A stretch of DNA of 20,357 nt, from assembly GCA_031412355.1 (NCBI GenBank), contig JANOCR010000218.1, forward strand, positions 1 through 20,357, read 5' to 3'. Below, in pieces: positions 10,809 through 18,322 of this stretch; the first letter of the stretch is position 1; every line of letters begins with the position of its first letter. A model generated the notes under the pieces. The model saw nothing but the letters and a program-made list of their open reading frames with translations, was not told the origin of the DNA and searched no databases. A program made the position numbers and the translations under genes. This DNA comes from JAENVT01 sp031412355 (GTDB lineage: Bacteria; Actinomycetota; Acidimicrobiia; Acidimicrobiales; Ilumatobacteraceae).

Positions 10809-11948
10809 TCAGTTCTCTCTCATGTCGAAGGCGATCTTCACCGCGCCACGGCGGCCGGCTGACGCCGCGTGAGCGATCGCGTCCTTGTAGTCGTCAAGTG
10901 GATACGTGGCCGACACCAGCCGGCCGAGGTCGAAGCGGCGAACGATCTCGACTGCAGCCATGAAGTCGTTGCGGGTGTACGCGTAGCAGCCGCGGATGGC
11001 GACCTCGCGGTGCCACAACGAGGTCAGCTCCAGCGATACGTTGCCGGGCATTCCCACCAGCAGCACCTCACCGCCGGGGGCCACGACTCGCAGCGCCTGC
11101 CGCAACGATTCGCTGGATCCGACGCAGTCGACGACATGGCGGAAGCCGGATGTCAGTTGGTCGGCGAGCACCATCGACTTCGTTGTCGACCGCACCCAAC
11201 GCGGCAGCTCATCGGGGGTGCACACGATGTCGGCGCCGAGCTCGTTGGCCAGCCGTCGTTGCTCGGCATACCTGGCCGTGACGATCAACGGACCGCTGCG
11301 GTCCTTGTCGCGCATCGCGGTGATGGCCGCAAGTGTCAGCAGTCCAACGGTGCCCCCGCCGATGATGACGGTCTCGTGGCCCTCGTAGCGCAGCGCGGCA
11401 TGCGCAGCGCATGCGGTCGGCTCGATCATCACGGCGGCTTCATCGCTGAGGTCGTCGGGCACCTCGACCAACTGGCTGGTGTGCGCCACCATCCAAGTGC
11501 TCCACCCGCCACCGGTGTCGGTGCAAAAGCCACTCTGCAGTCCGGGCTCGAGGTGGCCGAACGCCGATCGTTCGCACAGGTTGGTACGCCTGGCGGCGCA
11601 CTGCGGGCACACGGGGGTGATGCCTCGGGTCACGCACGACAACACTGGTACCAGCGCGACCCGACGTCCGCGTTCGGTGGTTGCGACAACCTCGTGGCCG
11701 GGCACGAACGGATAGCTGACCAGTGGATCGAAGTACGCCGACGCCGTGCCGTCGATCATCGCCAGATCCGATCCGCAGATGCCCGACAACCGCGGCGTGA
11801 GGCGCACCCAATCGGGACCCGGCAGGGGCAACGGCTCGTTCGGCTCGAGTTTCAACGGGCCAACGGCTGCGCCCCTGCCGGGCGCCAGGGTGCCCGCCAA
11901 CCGGGCCGCCGCGAACTTCATCGGCTTGCGCTCGAAGATCAATCTCAT
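10809..11948 (-). CDS. Zinc-dependent alcohol dehydrogenase family protein (MDR)
   Basis: Medium-chain dehydrogenase/reductase of 379 residues that should interconvert an alcohol and an aldehyde or ketone with NAD(P). Catalytic zinc ligands are C58 in GICGSD and H85/E86 in PGHE. A structural-zinc loop is present around 118-140 (SCVTRG, VCPQCAARRTNLCE), somewhat diverged. The cofactor fold is IGGGTVGLL, near residue 210, and the C-terminal catalytic-domain segment AVKIAFDM is complete. It is the second gene of the minus-strand operon; its ATG overlaps the reductase-HAD stop by 4 nt (ATGA), and its stop is 3 nt before the LarA-like start. The context suggests the substrate is the aldehyde or alcohol linked to the upstream acyl-CoA reductase; that is inference. 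Confidence 0.9.
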   Translation of the reverse strand: MRLIFERKPMKFAAARLAGTLAPGRGAAVGPLKLEPNEPLPLPGPDWVRLTPRLSGICGSDLAMIDGTASAYFDPLVSYPFVPGHEVVATTERGRRVALVPVLSCVTRGITPVCPQCAARRTNLCERSAFGHLEPGLQSGFCTDTGGGWSTWMVAHTSQLVEVPDDLSDEAAVMIEPTACAAHAALRYEGHETVIIGGGTVGLLTLAAITAMRDKDRSGPLIVTARYAEQRRLANELGADIVCTPDELPRWVRSTTKSMVLADQLTSGFRHVVDCVGSSESLRQALRVVAPGGEVLLVGMPGNVSLELTSLWHREVAIRGCYAYTRNDFMAAVEIVRRFDLGRLVSATYPLDDYKDAIAHAASAGRRGAVKIAFDMREN

Positions 11949-14305
11949 GCGAACTTCCGCCTGCGCTCCTGCTCGCTGAGCATCGGCCCGATGGGCAGCA
12001 GCGGTCGCGGTCCGCCCGCTGCCTTCGACCAGTGCTCGACCAGCCAGCCGCGCTTGCGGGCGATTGCCGCCAGCCGGGTCTCGGGGTTGACCGCGACCGG
12101 GAAGCCGACCGCTTCGAGCATCGGCAGGTCGCTGGTCGAGTCGGCGTAGGCGATCGACTCTTCCAACCTCAGGCCCTCGGCGCTGCAGTAGTCGGCGAGG
12201 AGCTGGGCGCGGGTCTCGCCAGTTGGCGGCACGTGTGAGAGATGGCCGCTGTACGTGCCATCGGGTTTGACGGTCATTTCGGCAGCGATGATCTCGTCGA
12301 ACAACGGGCGCAAACCCTGAACGGCGAAGCTCAACGCACCGGTGATCAGGATTGTGCGATGCCCGAGTGCGCGGTGCTCGCGAACCCGACGGATGCCCCG
12401 CGGAAAGCTCTTGGTAAGGATGAGGTTGGTCAGCAACTCGTTGGAGTCTTCGTCGATCTGGCTGACCGGAGCATCTTCGTACCGCCGGTAGAAGAACCGC
12501 AGGAAGTCACCGCGATCCTTGCGGTCCATCGCACTGAGGCTGGGCGCCTCGGCGAGCGTGCGCAGAACGTAACGAATGCGCTCGGGTGTGTTGAGACGCC
12601 GCGTGGCCAGCCACGTGTAGCTCTCGACGACATTGCTGGCGATCAACGTGTTCTCGAGATCGAACGCGGCCACGTGCCGATCTGGCGACAGCACGCTTCG
12701 GCGCAATCGGTCGGCGCGGTCGTTGCGGCTCCTGCCGGGCTTTGTCTTGGCGCGCGAATGATGCACGATCGACGGCAGGTGGATCGTGCTGACATAGATC
12801 GGCCAATCCACGGTGCGCGGGTCGATGTTGAACGCTGCTTGGTCGACGGCATCGAGACCGTTGTGAATACCCATCAACTGGTCGACTTGATAGATCGCCT
12901 CGCACTCGGTGTACAAGCCGTACAGCTGCACGTACTGGAAAGCGCGATCGATGTCGGTCTTGGTCTCGTCGAGCTTTGCGGCCCACGTCGCCTGCTTGCC
13001 GCGCAGCGGCAGCGCCTGCAGAACTCGTTCGGTTTTCTCGGCCATCATCTTGGCCCGCTGCAGTTGCTTCTTCACCCGACCACGCGCGGGAAACTGCCAT
13101 TCCGGAACCACGATCGGCTGGCCTTCGGCGTCGTACAGCGGGTGCTCGGTGAACCAGCTGCGCACGTTGTCGACGAGGGTCTGGTACTTCAACGGATTGA
13201 TGCCGCCGCTGGCGACGTGAGTGATGCGCGGTGCCTCTGCTGGTCCCAGCGCAGCGACTGCGATGATTGCCGCGACCACAAGGTCGACGGGGATCACATC
13301 GACCGTTCCCTCCGGGACTCCCGGGAACTCCTTCAACAGGCCGCGGGCGTAGCTGAGGATCACCGGCTCGGCCATTCTGAACCCGCGTATCCAGCCGGGG
13401 AACGGCTCGGCGAGTGCCGACTCGATGATCGACGGCCGCACGATCGACACGGGCACGTTGCCCTTCACCTCCGTCAGCGCCTGCTCGCCCAGCGCCTTGG
13501 TGTACGCGTAGGCATCGGGCCAGCCGACGCTTCCGGCGCGCGCCCGCCCGGCCTCGATCAACTCCTGCTTCACCCAGTCCTCGCGCACGCTCTCGGTCTT
13601 GGCGGCCAGCGCCGGGGCGCCGGCGGCACCGAGCTCTTTGCGCGCCTCGCTGCGGAAGTGGGCCAGCTTGTCGGGCTGGCGGCTGATGGCCTCGGTGTCG
13701 CTGCGCAGCCGCCTGGCCGCGGCAACTTCTTTGCGCCAGTTCAGTCCGAGATCGAACGGCCCTTCGCTGACGAGTTCTTCCGGCGCGTTGCCGCGACGGT
13801 TGCCCGCCACGTAGCACGTGCTGACGGCAACCAGATGCGGCGTCACCCCGGCTGCGTTCAACGTGTCGGCGATTCGGGTCGGACCGAGGAGGTTGATCTC
13901 GACGGCGATGTCGAGCGGCGAGTCGAAGGCGACGGCTGCTGCCGAGTGGATCACAATGTCGCAACCGGTGAAGGTCGCCAGGTCGACGTCGCTGAGGCCC
14001 AGGCCATCGCTGCTGACGTCGCCGGCGACGGCCACGACGCGGCGCGCTGCCATGGCCTCGAACGTCTCGCCTCCGGGATTCTGATCGGGGTCGGCCAGCT
14101 CGGCGCGCAGCCGGTCGAAGGCGTCGTTCTTGAAGATCTCGCGACGCACTCGCTCGGTGACGTCGTGCCGCTTGCTGGGCCGTACCAGCAGCACCAGCTC
14201 GCATTGCGGCACCGACCGCAGCAGCCGCTCGACCAGGGCGGTGCCGACGAATCCTGTGCTTCCCGTGATGGCGATGCGCTTGTTCGCAAGGTTCTGGCGG
14301 ATCAT
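11945..14305 (-). CDS. Fatty acyl-CoA reductase fused to a HAD-IB hydrolase domain
   Basis: Two-domain protein of 786 residues. Residues ~10-420 are an extended SDR of the fatty acyl-CoA reductase type: NAD(P) motif TGSTGFVG (14-21), a VSTCYVAGN segment, catalytic Y266-x3-K270 in YAYTK, and the sterile/NAD-binding C-terminal region. Such enzymes reduce acyl-CoA or acyl-ACP to aldehyde or alcohol. Residues ~540-760 are a HAD superfamily IB hydrolase: motif I FDLENT (D549, E551), motif II ITGAL, motif IV ADSTSDLP (D722, D726). Motif I has Glu where the second Asp is usual (DxDxT), so phosphatase activity is uncertain. Fusions of this kind occur in actinobacteria. It is the first gene of the operon; its start is divergent from the TetR gene, 25 bp from the palindrome. 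The fusion suggests reduction and removal of a phosphate (or phospho-head group) in one lipid pathway. Confidence 0.88.
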   Translation of the reverse strand: MIRQNLANKRIAITGSTGFVGTALVERLLRSVPQCELVLLVRPSKRHDVTERVRREIFKNDAFDRLRAELADPDQNPGGETFEAMAARRVVAVAGDVSSDGLGLSDVDLATFTGCDIVIHSAAAVAFDSPLDIAVEINLLGPTRIADTLNAAGVTPHLVAVSTCYVAGNRRGNAPEELVSEGPFDLGLNWRKEVAAARRLRSDTEAISRQPDKLAHFRSEARKELGAAGAPALAAKTESVREDWVKQELIEAGRARAGSVGWPDAYAYTKALGEQALTEVKGNVPVSIVRPSIIESALAEPFPGWIRGFRMAEPVILSYARGLLKEFPGVPEGTVDVIPVDLVVAAIIAVAALGPAEAPRITHVASGGINPLKYQTLVDNVRSWFTEHPLYDAEGQPIVVPEWQFPARGRVKKQLQRAKMMAEKTERVLQALPLRGKQATWAAKLDETKTDIDRAFQYVQLYGLYTECEAIYQVDQLMGIHNGLDAVDQAAFNIDPRTVDWPIYVSTIHLPSIVHHSRAKTKPGRSRNDRADRLRRSVLSPDRHVAAFDLENTLIASNVVESYTWLATRRLNTPERIRYVLRTLAEAPSLSAMDRKDRGDFLRFFYRRYEDAPVSQIDEDSNELLTNLILTKSFPRGIRRVREHRALGHRTILITGALSFAVQGLRPLFDEIIAAEMTVKPDGTYSGHLSHVPPTGETRAQLLADYCSAEGLRLEESIAYADSTSDLPMLEAVGFPVAVNPETRLAAIARKRGWLVEHWSKAAGGPRPLLPIGPMLSEQERRRKFA

Positions 14306-14330
14306 TCGCCTGACTGTCTAGCACAATTCG

Positions 14331-14346
14331 TCTACCATTTGGTAGA
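14331..14346. promoter_or_regulatory. Perfect palindrome, probable TetR-family operator
   Basis: Two 7-bp arms, TCTACCA and TGGTAGA, flank a 2-bp centre in the 46-bp gap between the divergent TetR and reductase-HAD genes. It ends 5 nt before the TetR ATG, so a bound repressor would block its own gene and probably the operon. TetR regulators commonly bind such palindromes beside their own gene; binding here is inferred. Confidence 0.6.
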
Positions 14347-14351
14347 GACGT

Positions 14352-14945
14352 ATGAAGATGCCGACACGCGACCGCATTCTCGACGCCGCGACCGATCTGT
14401 TCGGCCTTCGCGGGGTCGATGCCGTGTCGCTCGACGTGATTGCCGCCGAGGTCGGTGTTGCCAAGCAGACGCTGCTGTACTGGTTCCCCAGCAAAGATGA
14501 TCTGGTGCAGGCCGTGCTGGTCGCGGCTGCTCAGGAACTGTCGGTGGTGATCGATGCCGCAGTGCGCGCCGCGACCGACGATCCTCTCGACCGCATCGAG
14601 GCCGTGATCCGCGCCGTGTTTCGCCCGGCTGTCCGACGGCCGGCGTTGCTCGGGCTGATCCGCGAGGTCAGCCGCCTGCCTTCCGCCGCCGGCGATCGGC
14701 TGACCGCCGACCTGGCACCGCTCGTCGACCGCGCCGTGACGTACCTGCAACACGAGATGGACGCCGGCCGCCTGCGTCCGGCCGACCCAGGTCTGGTCGC
14801 GTCGCTGTGTTACGCCACGGTCACAGGTATCGCCACCGAGCCCGAGGCGCTACGCGTGGTGGGCTGGCAACCCTCTGCCGCCGGCCTGCGTCGCTTGCGC
14901 AACGAGCTCCTGGCATTTCTTCGCGCCGCCCTCGCCCCTGTGTGA
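14352..14945 (+). CDS. TetR/AcrR family transcriptional regulator
   Basis: Repressor-type regulator of 197 residues. The N-terminal HTH is clear: RDRILDAATDLFGLRGVDAVSLDVIAAEVGVAKQTLLYWFPSKDDLV (about 6-52), with VAKQTLLYWF as the recognition helix region. The remainder is a helical ligand-binding/dimerisation domain without a recognisable ligand signature. The ATG at 14352 is used; a second ATG at 14358 is also possible. It is divergent from the reductase-HAD operon with a perfect palindrome between, so it most likely controls that operon and itself, perhaps sensing an acyl-CoA or the product. Its stop lies 2 nt from the stop of the convergent DUF3500 gene. Confidence 0.93.
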   Translation: MKMPTRDRILDAATDLFGLRGVDAVSLDVIAAEVGVAKQTLLYWFPSKDDLVQAVLVAAAQELSVVIDAAVRAATDDPLDRIEAVIRAVFRPAVRRPALLGLIREVSRLPSAAGDRLTADLAPLVDRAVTYLQHEMDAGRLRPADPGLVASLCYATVTGIATEPEALRVVGWQPSAAGLRRLRNELLAFLRAALAPV

Positions 14946-14947
14946 CG

Positions 14948-16180
14948 TCAGTGGTGGTGATCGGCATGGCTGTGGTCGAACTCGGCGTGGTGGCGGGCGA
15001 GCAGGTCGGTGCCGTAGTCGCCACCGTTGGGGGTGCGCAAGATGGTGTGGATGTGGTGATGCGTCGGTTCCTCGTTGTCGAACACAACACCGGGGTGGTG
15101 GTCGAACTCGATCAGGACGACCGGGCTGTGGATGCGGTAGTAGAACGGGTCCTCGTCGCCGGTTCCGCCGAACCATGAGAACCACGTCTCGTCGAGATGA
15201 GCATCGACCTCGTCAGCGCGCACGGCTGCGTGATCGTCGCGACCCCAACCCAGGTAGGTGCTGGTCGCATTGCGCAGAAGCCGCCGCTGGCCATCGGTCA
15301 GCGAATCGGCGCGCAAACCCTGATACGGCAACACGATGTTGTCCTTGAACGCGCCGGCCTGCATGCGGCCGTCGATCCAGTGCTCGAGATGCTTCGGCAA
15401 CGTACCTGGCATGATCGACTCGTAGATCACGGCGGTGTCGTGTTGCGCTGCGTCGAACGAGCGGATCAGGTCGAGACCTACCTGTTGTTCCGGCGCGAAG
15501 ACCTCGATCCCCGCAAACGGCCCCGACCGCACCTTGCAAGGCTCGGACCCCATGAAGGTCGGCGTCAACACGATGTCGTCGCCGAACACGAAGCAGTTGA
15601 CGTTGAGATGGTGCCCGTCGAACTGCCAACCCCACGGCTCGTCCGGCGACGGGTTCCCGAAGATCGAGATGAAGTATGGCCATTCGCCGAACTCGTCGTG
15701 GCTGCCGCTGGCCAGGGACAGCACCTCGTTGAGGCGCATGATGTTGCGTGCCTGGGTGAAACCGCGCGCCGACAGGGTTGCGCGCAACATGTCGAGGCCC
15801 AGTTCGCGTTGGGCCATCGGCAGGTCCTCCAGCATCACACCGTGGCGGAAGAAGTTCATGTGCACGTTGAACCAATCGCGACGCGCGGTGCTGTCGAGCG
15901 GAAAGACCACCGTGGCACGCGCCGCCGGATCAAGTGACTGGAGAAACGCGAGCGCAGCATCGCGGATCGGTGCGGCGTCGACAGCACCGCGCTGCACGCC
16001 GAACAGTCCCGGCACGATGGTGCCGTCGGATGTGATGCCGCGCAGCGGCACCTCCAGCGCGGCGCGACACTCGGCGTACAGCGCGTCGATCGCACCCTGG
16101 ATGGGGGGCACCTCTATGACGCGGGACCGCGCCGACATGACCGGCAGCGGTCGCAATCCGAACTCGGTCCAATCCCTCAC
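14948..16180 (-). CDS. DUF3500 domain-containing protein
   Basis: Protein of 410 residues of the DUF3500 family; function unknown. Conserved family blocks are seen: FNVHMNFF, GSHDEFGEWPYFISIFGNPS, EPWGWQFDGHHLNVNCFV, and the C-terminal PVVLIEFDHHPGV with HHHIHTILRTPNGGDYG. The many invariant His and Asp residues suggest a metal site, but no reaction can be assigned. The last 15 residues carry seven histidines, a possible extra metal-binding tail. No signal peptide or membrane segment is visible. The start is a GTG at 16180, preceded at 6 nt by AAGGGG. It is divergent from the cupin gene and convergent with TetR. Confidence 0.85.
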   Translation of the reverse strand: MRDWTEFGLRPLPVMSARSRVIEVPPIQGAIDALYAECRAALEVPLRGITSDGTIVPGLFGVQRGAVDAAPIRDAALAFLQSLDPAARATVVFPLDSTARRDWFNVHMNFFRHGVMLEDLPMAQRELGLDMLRATLSARGFTQARNIMRLNEVLSLASGSHDEFGEWPYFISIFGNPSPDEPWGWQFDGHHLNVNCFVFGDDIVLTPTFMGSEPCKVRSGPFAGIEVFAPEQQVGLDLIRSFDAAQHDTAVIYESIMPGTLPKHLEHWIDGRMQAGAFKDNIVLPYQGLRADSLTDGQRRLLRNATSTYLGWGRDDHAAVRADEVDAHLDETWFSWFGGTGDEDPFYYRIHSPVVLIEFDHHPGVVFDNEEPTHHHIHTILRTPNGGDYGTDLLARHHAEFDHSHADHHH

Positions 16181-16186
16181 TGCAAT

Positions 16187-16192
16187 CCCCTT
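16187..16192 (-). promoter_or_regulatory. Ribosome binding site of the DUF3500 gene
   Basis: On the minus strand AAGGGG lies 6 nt upstream of GTG 16180 and fixes this start. A possible -10 box TAGTTT lies at 16231-16236, also minus strand, which would give a leader of about 45 nt. Confidence 0.5.
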
Positions 16193-16268
16193 GGAATCTC
16201 GCCCGCACCGGCGGCCGGCTCATTTCGAGCAAACTAGTCGGCGCGTCATGCGGCAGAATTGTCGACAG

Positions 16269-17210
16269 ATGCCGTATGACCCGAGCGATCCCCGCTCTCA
16301 GCTGGGAGCCACGAAGAACACGAGCCAACGTGCGACCGCGGCCGACATTGCCGCGCCACCCGAGTACTTCCAATTCTCCAGTATCGAGCCCGACTCGGTG
16401 TCCGAACTCGGCTCCCGATCGTGGTTGGTGCGCACACAGACAGGCTGTGTCGTGTACTCCGATGCGGTGGCTGGCGAACACTTGTCCCGTTCGGGTCAAG
16501 TCGACGAGTACGTGACCCTGCTCGTGTCCACACCCTCGCGACCGGCAGCGCATGTCGACGTCGTTGCCAACGACGAAAGTGCCTCGTTGATCGACGACGC
16601 GATCGTCGTCGTCCCACCGGGCGACAGCACAATCGGCGTCACCTCACCGGGCGCCGTCGTGCGTGTGTTCTCGAACCGGTCGACCGACCTTGTCGAGGTT
16701 GCACGCAACGCGGCGTCCCACGCCGACGCCCATCCTCATGCCGCGCCGTTCGAGGCCTGGCCGGCTTCCCCTTCGGGTGATCATCTGCGGGTGTACCGCC
16801 TGGCCGATGTCCCGGTCGACCCTGCGCGGTTCGGCAACATCTTCCGTTGCAGTACGGTCATGGTCAACGTCATCAACGCCGACCCGGGTGCACGCAACCC
16901 GGCAAAGATGTCGCCGCATTTCCACGACGACTTCGAGCAGATCTCACTGCAGATCGACGGCGACTACGTGCACCACATCCGCACTCCGTGGACGACGAAT
17001 CTGAACGATTGGCGCGACGACGACCATCAACTGTGCACCAGCCCGGCGGTGATCGTGATCCCACCGCCGACCGTGCACACCAGTCAGGGCGTAGGAGATC
17101 AACGGCACCAGCTGATCGACATCTTCTGCCCACCGCGGCTTGACTTCTCGTCGAAGCCAGGGTGGGTGCTGAACCACGATGACTACCCCGAGATGCCGGC
17201 AGGGGACTGA
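16269..17210 (+). CDS. Cupin-fold protein, possibly bicupin
   Basis: Protein of 313 residues; I cannot name a specific family. The C-terminal half (about 170-300) has a cupin metal site: H217, H219 and E223 in PHFHDDFEQ, with H270 in PPPTVH. The N-terminal half has the strand pattern of a second, degenerate cupin without a clear metal triad. No signal peptide is visible. Cupins of this kind may be isomerases, dioxygenases or binding proteins. The start is uncertain: ATG 16269 has an imperfect -10-like box (AATTGT) 6 nt upstream, while ATG 16248 in the same frame would add 7 residues; neither has a good Shine-Dalgarno sequence. It is divergent from DUF3500 and may share its control region, and it ends 17 nt from the ddl stop. 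Confidence 0.72.
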   Translation: MPYDPSDPRSQLGATKNTSQRATAADIAAPPEYFQFSSIEPDSVSELGSRSWLVRTQTGCVVYSDAVAGEHLSRSGQVDEYVTLLVSTPSRPAAHVDVVANDESASLIDDAIVVVPPGDSTIGVTSPGAVVRVFSNRSTDLVEVARNAASHADAHPHAAPFEAWPASPSGDHLRVYRLADVPVDPARFGNIFRCSTVMVNVINADPGARNPAKMSPHFHDDFEQISLQIDGDYVHHIRTPWTTNLNDWRDDDHQLCTSPAVIVIPPPTVHTSQGVGDQRHQLIDIFCPPRLDFSSKPGWVLNHDDYPEMPAGD

Positions 17211-17227
17211 GCGGGGCAGCGTTCAGT

Positions 17228-18295
17228 TCAGTGTGACGTGTTGCGGCGTTGCCGGCCGTGGCGCTCGATCGCCAGGCGAACCAGCTCGTCGATCAGTTCC
17301 GGGTATGACAGCCCGCTGGCGATCCACATCTTCGGGTACATCGAGATCGGTGTGAAGCCGGGCATGGTGTTGACCTCGTTGCACAGGAAGCCACGTCCGT
17401 TCTGCTCGAAGAAGAAGTCGACGCGGGCCAGACCTTCGCAGCGCAACACGGTGAACACCTGCAACGCCATCGCCCGCACAGCATCACTCTGCTCGGGTGT
17501 CAGCGACGCAGGCACCAAGGTTTGCGAACCGTCGTCGAGGTACTTGTCGGCGTAGTTGTAGAACTCGGCGCCCGGCACGATCTCACCCGGAAGGCTGGCG
17601 CGCGGCTCGAGGTTGCCCAGCACCGCGACCTCGATCTCGCGGCCGACAACGGCTTCTTCGACCACGACCCATTCGTCGTAGGTCAGTGCCGTGTCGATCG
17701 CTTCGCGCACCGCTTCGACCGTCTTGGCCTTCGACACACCTACCGACGAACCCATGTTGGCCGGTTTCACGAACAGTGGAAGGCCGAGCTCCTCGGCCAG
17801 TGTTGCGGGTAGGCCGGGTGTGATCTCATGGGCTCGAAACGACCGGTATCGAGCTTGGGGAATGCCGTTCGCCCACAACACCTGCTTGGCCATCGCCTTG
17901 TCCATCGCCAACGCCGAGCCGAGCACGCCCGACCCAACGTACGGAATGTTGGCCAGCTCGAGCAGACCCTGCACCGTGCCGTCTTCGCCCATGGGCCCGT
18001 GCAGCAAGGGTACGACCACGGTGCGAGTGGTTCCGGTGATGACATCGGCCGGCACGATCGACGTGCCGGTCGGATCGAGGTGGCCGGGCAGGCTCGCTGG
18101 GCCGGCAGCCAGCGCGGCCCGGGCGCTTTCGGAGATCGCCCACGTACCATCGCGGGAGATCCCGACCGGCGTGATCTCGTACTTGGCCGGATCGGCGGCG
18201 CGCAACACGTGCGCCGCCGTGGTGCAACTGACGTCGTGCTCGGCCGATTGGCCCCCGAACAACACCACCAGCCTTATTCGATCGCCTGTTCCCAT
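17228..18295 (-). CDS. ddl: D-alanine--D-alanine ligase
   Basis: Cytoplasmic ATP-grasp enzyme that joins two D-alanines to D-Ala-D-Ala for peptidoglycan. The protein has 355 residues, normal for the family. Motifs in order: GGQSAEHDVS (14-23), LLHGPMGEDGTVQG (ATP-grasp entry), KPANMGSSVGVSK (ATP-binding loop), VVVEEAV with the following REIEVAVLGN, and the C-terminal RVDFFFE and LCNEVNTMPGFT block with Mg- and D-Ala-binding residues. The ATG at 18295 is chosen because the conserved motif begins at residue 14; upstream extension would run into murF. It is divergent from murF with a 27-bp gap whose centre is a palindromic -10-like box. The product is the direct substrate of MurF. The subgroup (D-Ala versus D-lactate second substrate) was not assigned. 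Confidence 0.95.
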   Translation of the reverse strand: MGTGDRIRLVVLFGGQSAEHDVSCTTAAHVLRAADPAKYEITPVGISRDGTWAISESARAALAAGPASLPGHLDPTGTSIVPADVITGTTRTVVVPLLHGPMGEDGTVQGLLELANIPYVGSGVLGSALAMDKAMAKQVLWANGIPQARYRSFRAHEITPGLPATLAEELGLPLFVKPANMGSSVGVSKAKTVEAVREAIDTALTYDEWVVVEEAVVGREIEVAVLGNLEPRASLPGEIVPGAEFYNYADKYLDDGSQTLVPASLTPEQSDAVRAMALQVFTVLRCEGLARVDFFFEQNGRGFLCNEVNTMPGFTPISMYPKMWIASGLSYPELIDELVRLAIERHGRQRRNTSH

Positions 18296-18304
18296 GTCGC
18301 CCCG

Positions 18305-18314
18305 ACGGTACCGT
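18305..18314. promoter_or_regulatory. Palindromic -10-like box, possible bidirectional murF/ddl promoter
   Basis: ACGGTACCGT is a perfect 10-bp palindrome at the middle of the 27-bp gap. Each strand reads TACCGT (a TANNNT box), ending 8 nt before the murF ATG and 9 nt before the ddl ATG. Neither gene shows a Shine-Dalgarno sequence in the gap. Promoter activity is inferred; an operator is the alternative. Confidence 0.45.
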
Positions 18315-18322
18315 GTGCGGCG

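Noticed and set aside
12242..14500. 752-codon plus-strand open frame opposite the reductase-HAD gene
   Set aside because: Antisense shadow; the minus strand encodes a continuous two-domain enzyme with all key motifs.
15435..16268. Plus-strand open frame upstream of the cupin gene
   Set aside because: It is antisense to the well-conserved DUF3500 gene and lacks any recognisable domain.
17211..17227. Possible terminator between the convergent cupin and ddl genes
   Set aside because: Only a short direct GTTCA repeat is seen, no stem.
17828..18322. Plus-strand extension upstream of murF
   Set aside because: Antisense to ddl; the MurF N-terminal domain begins at ATG 18323.
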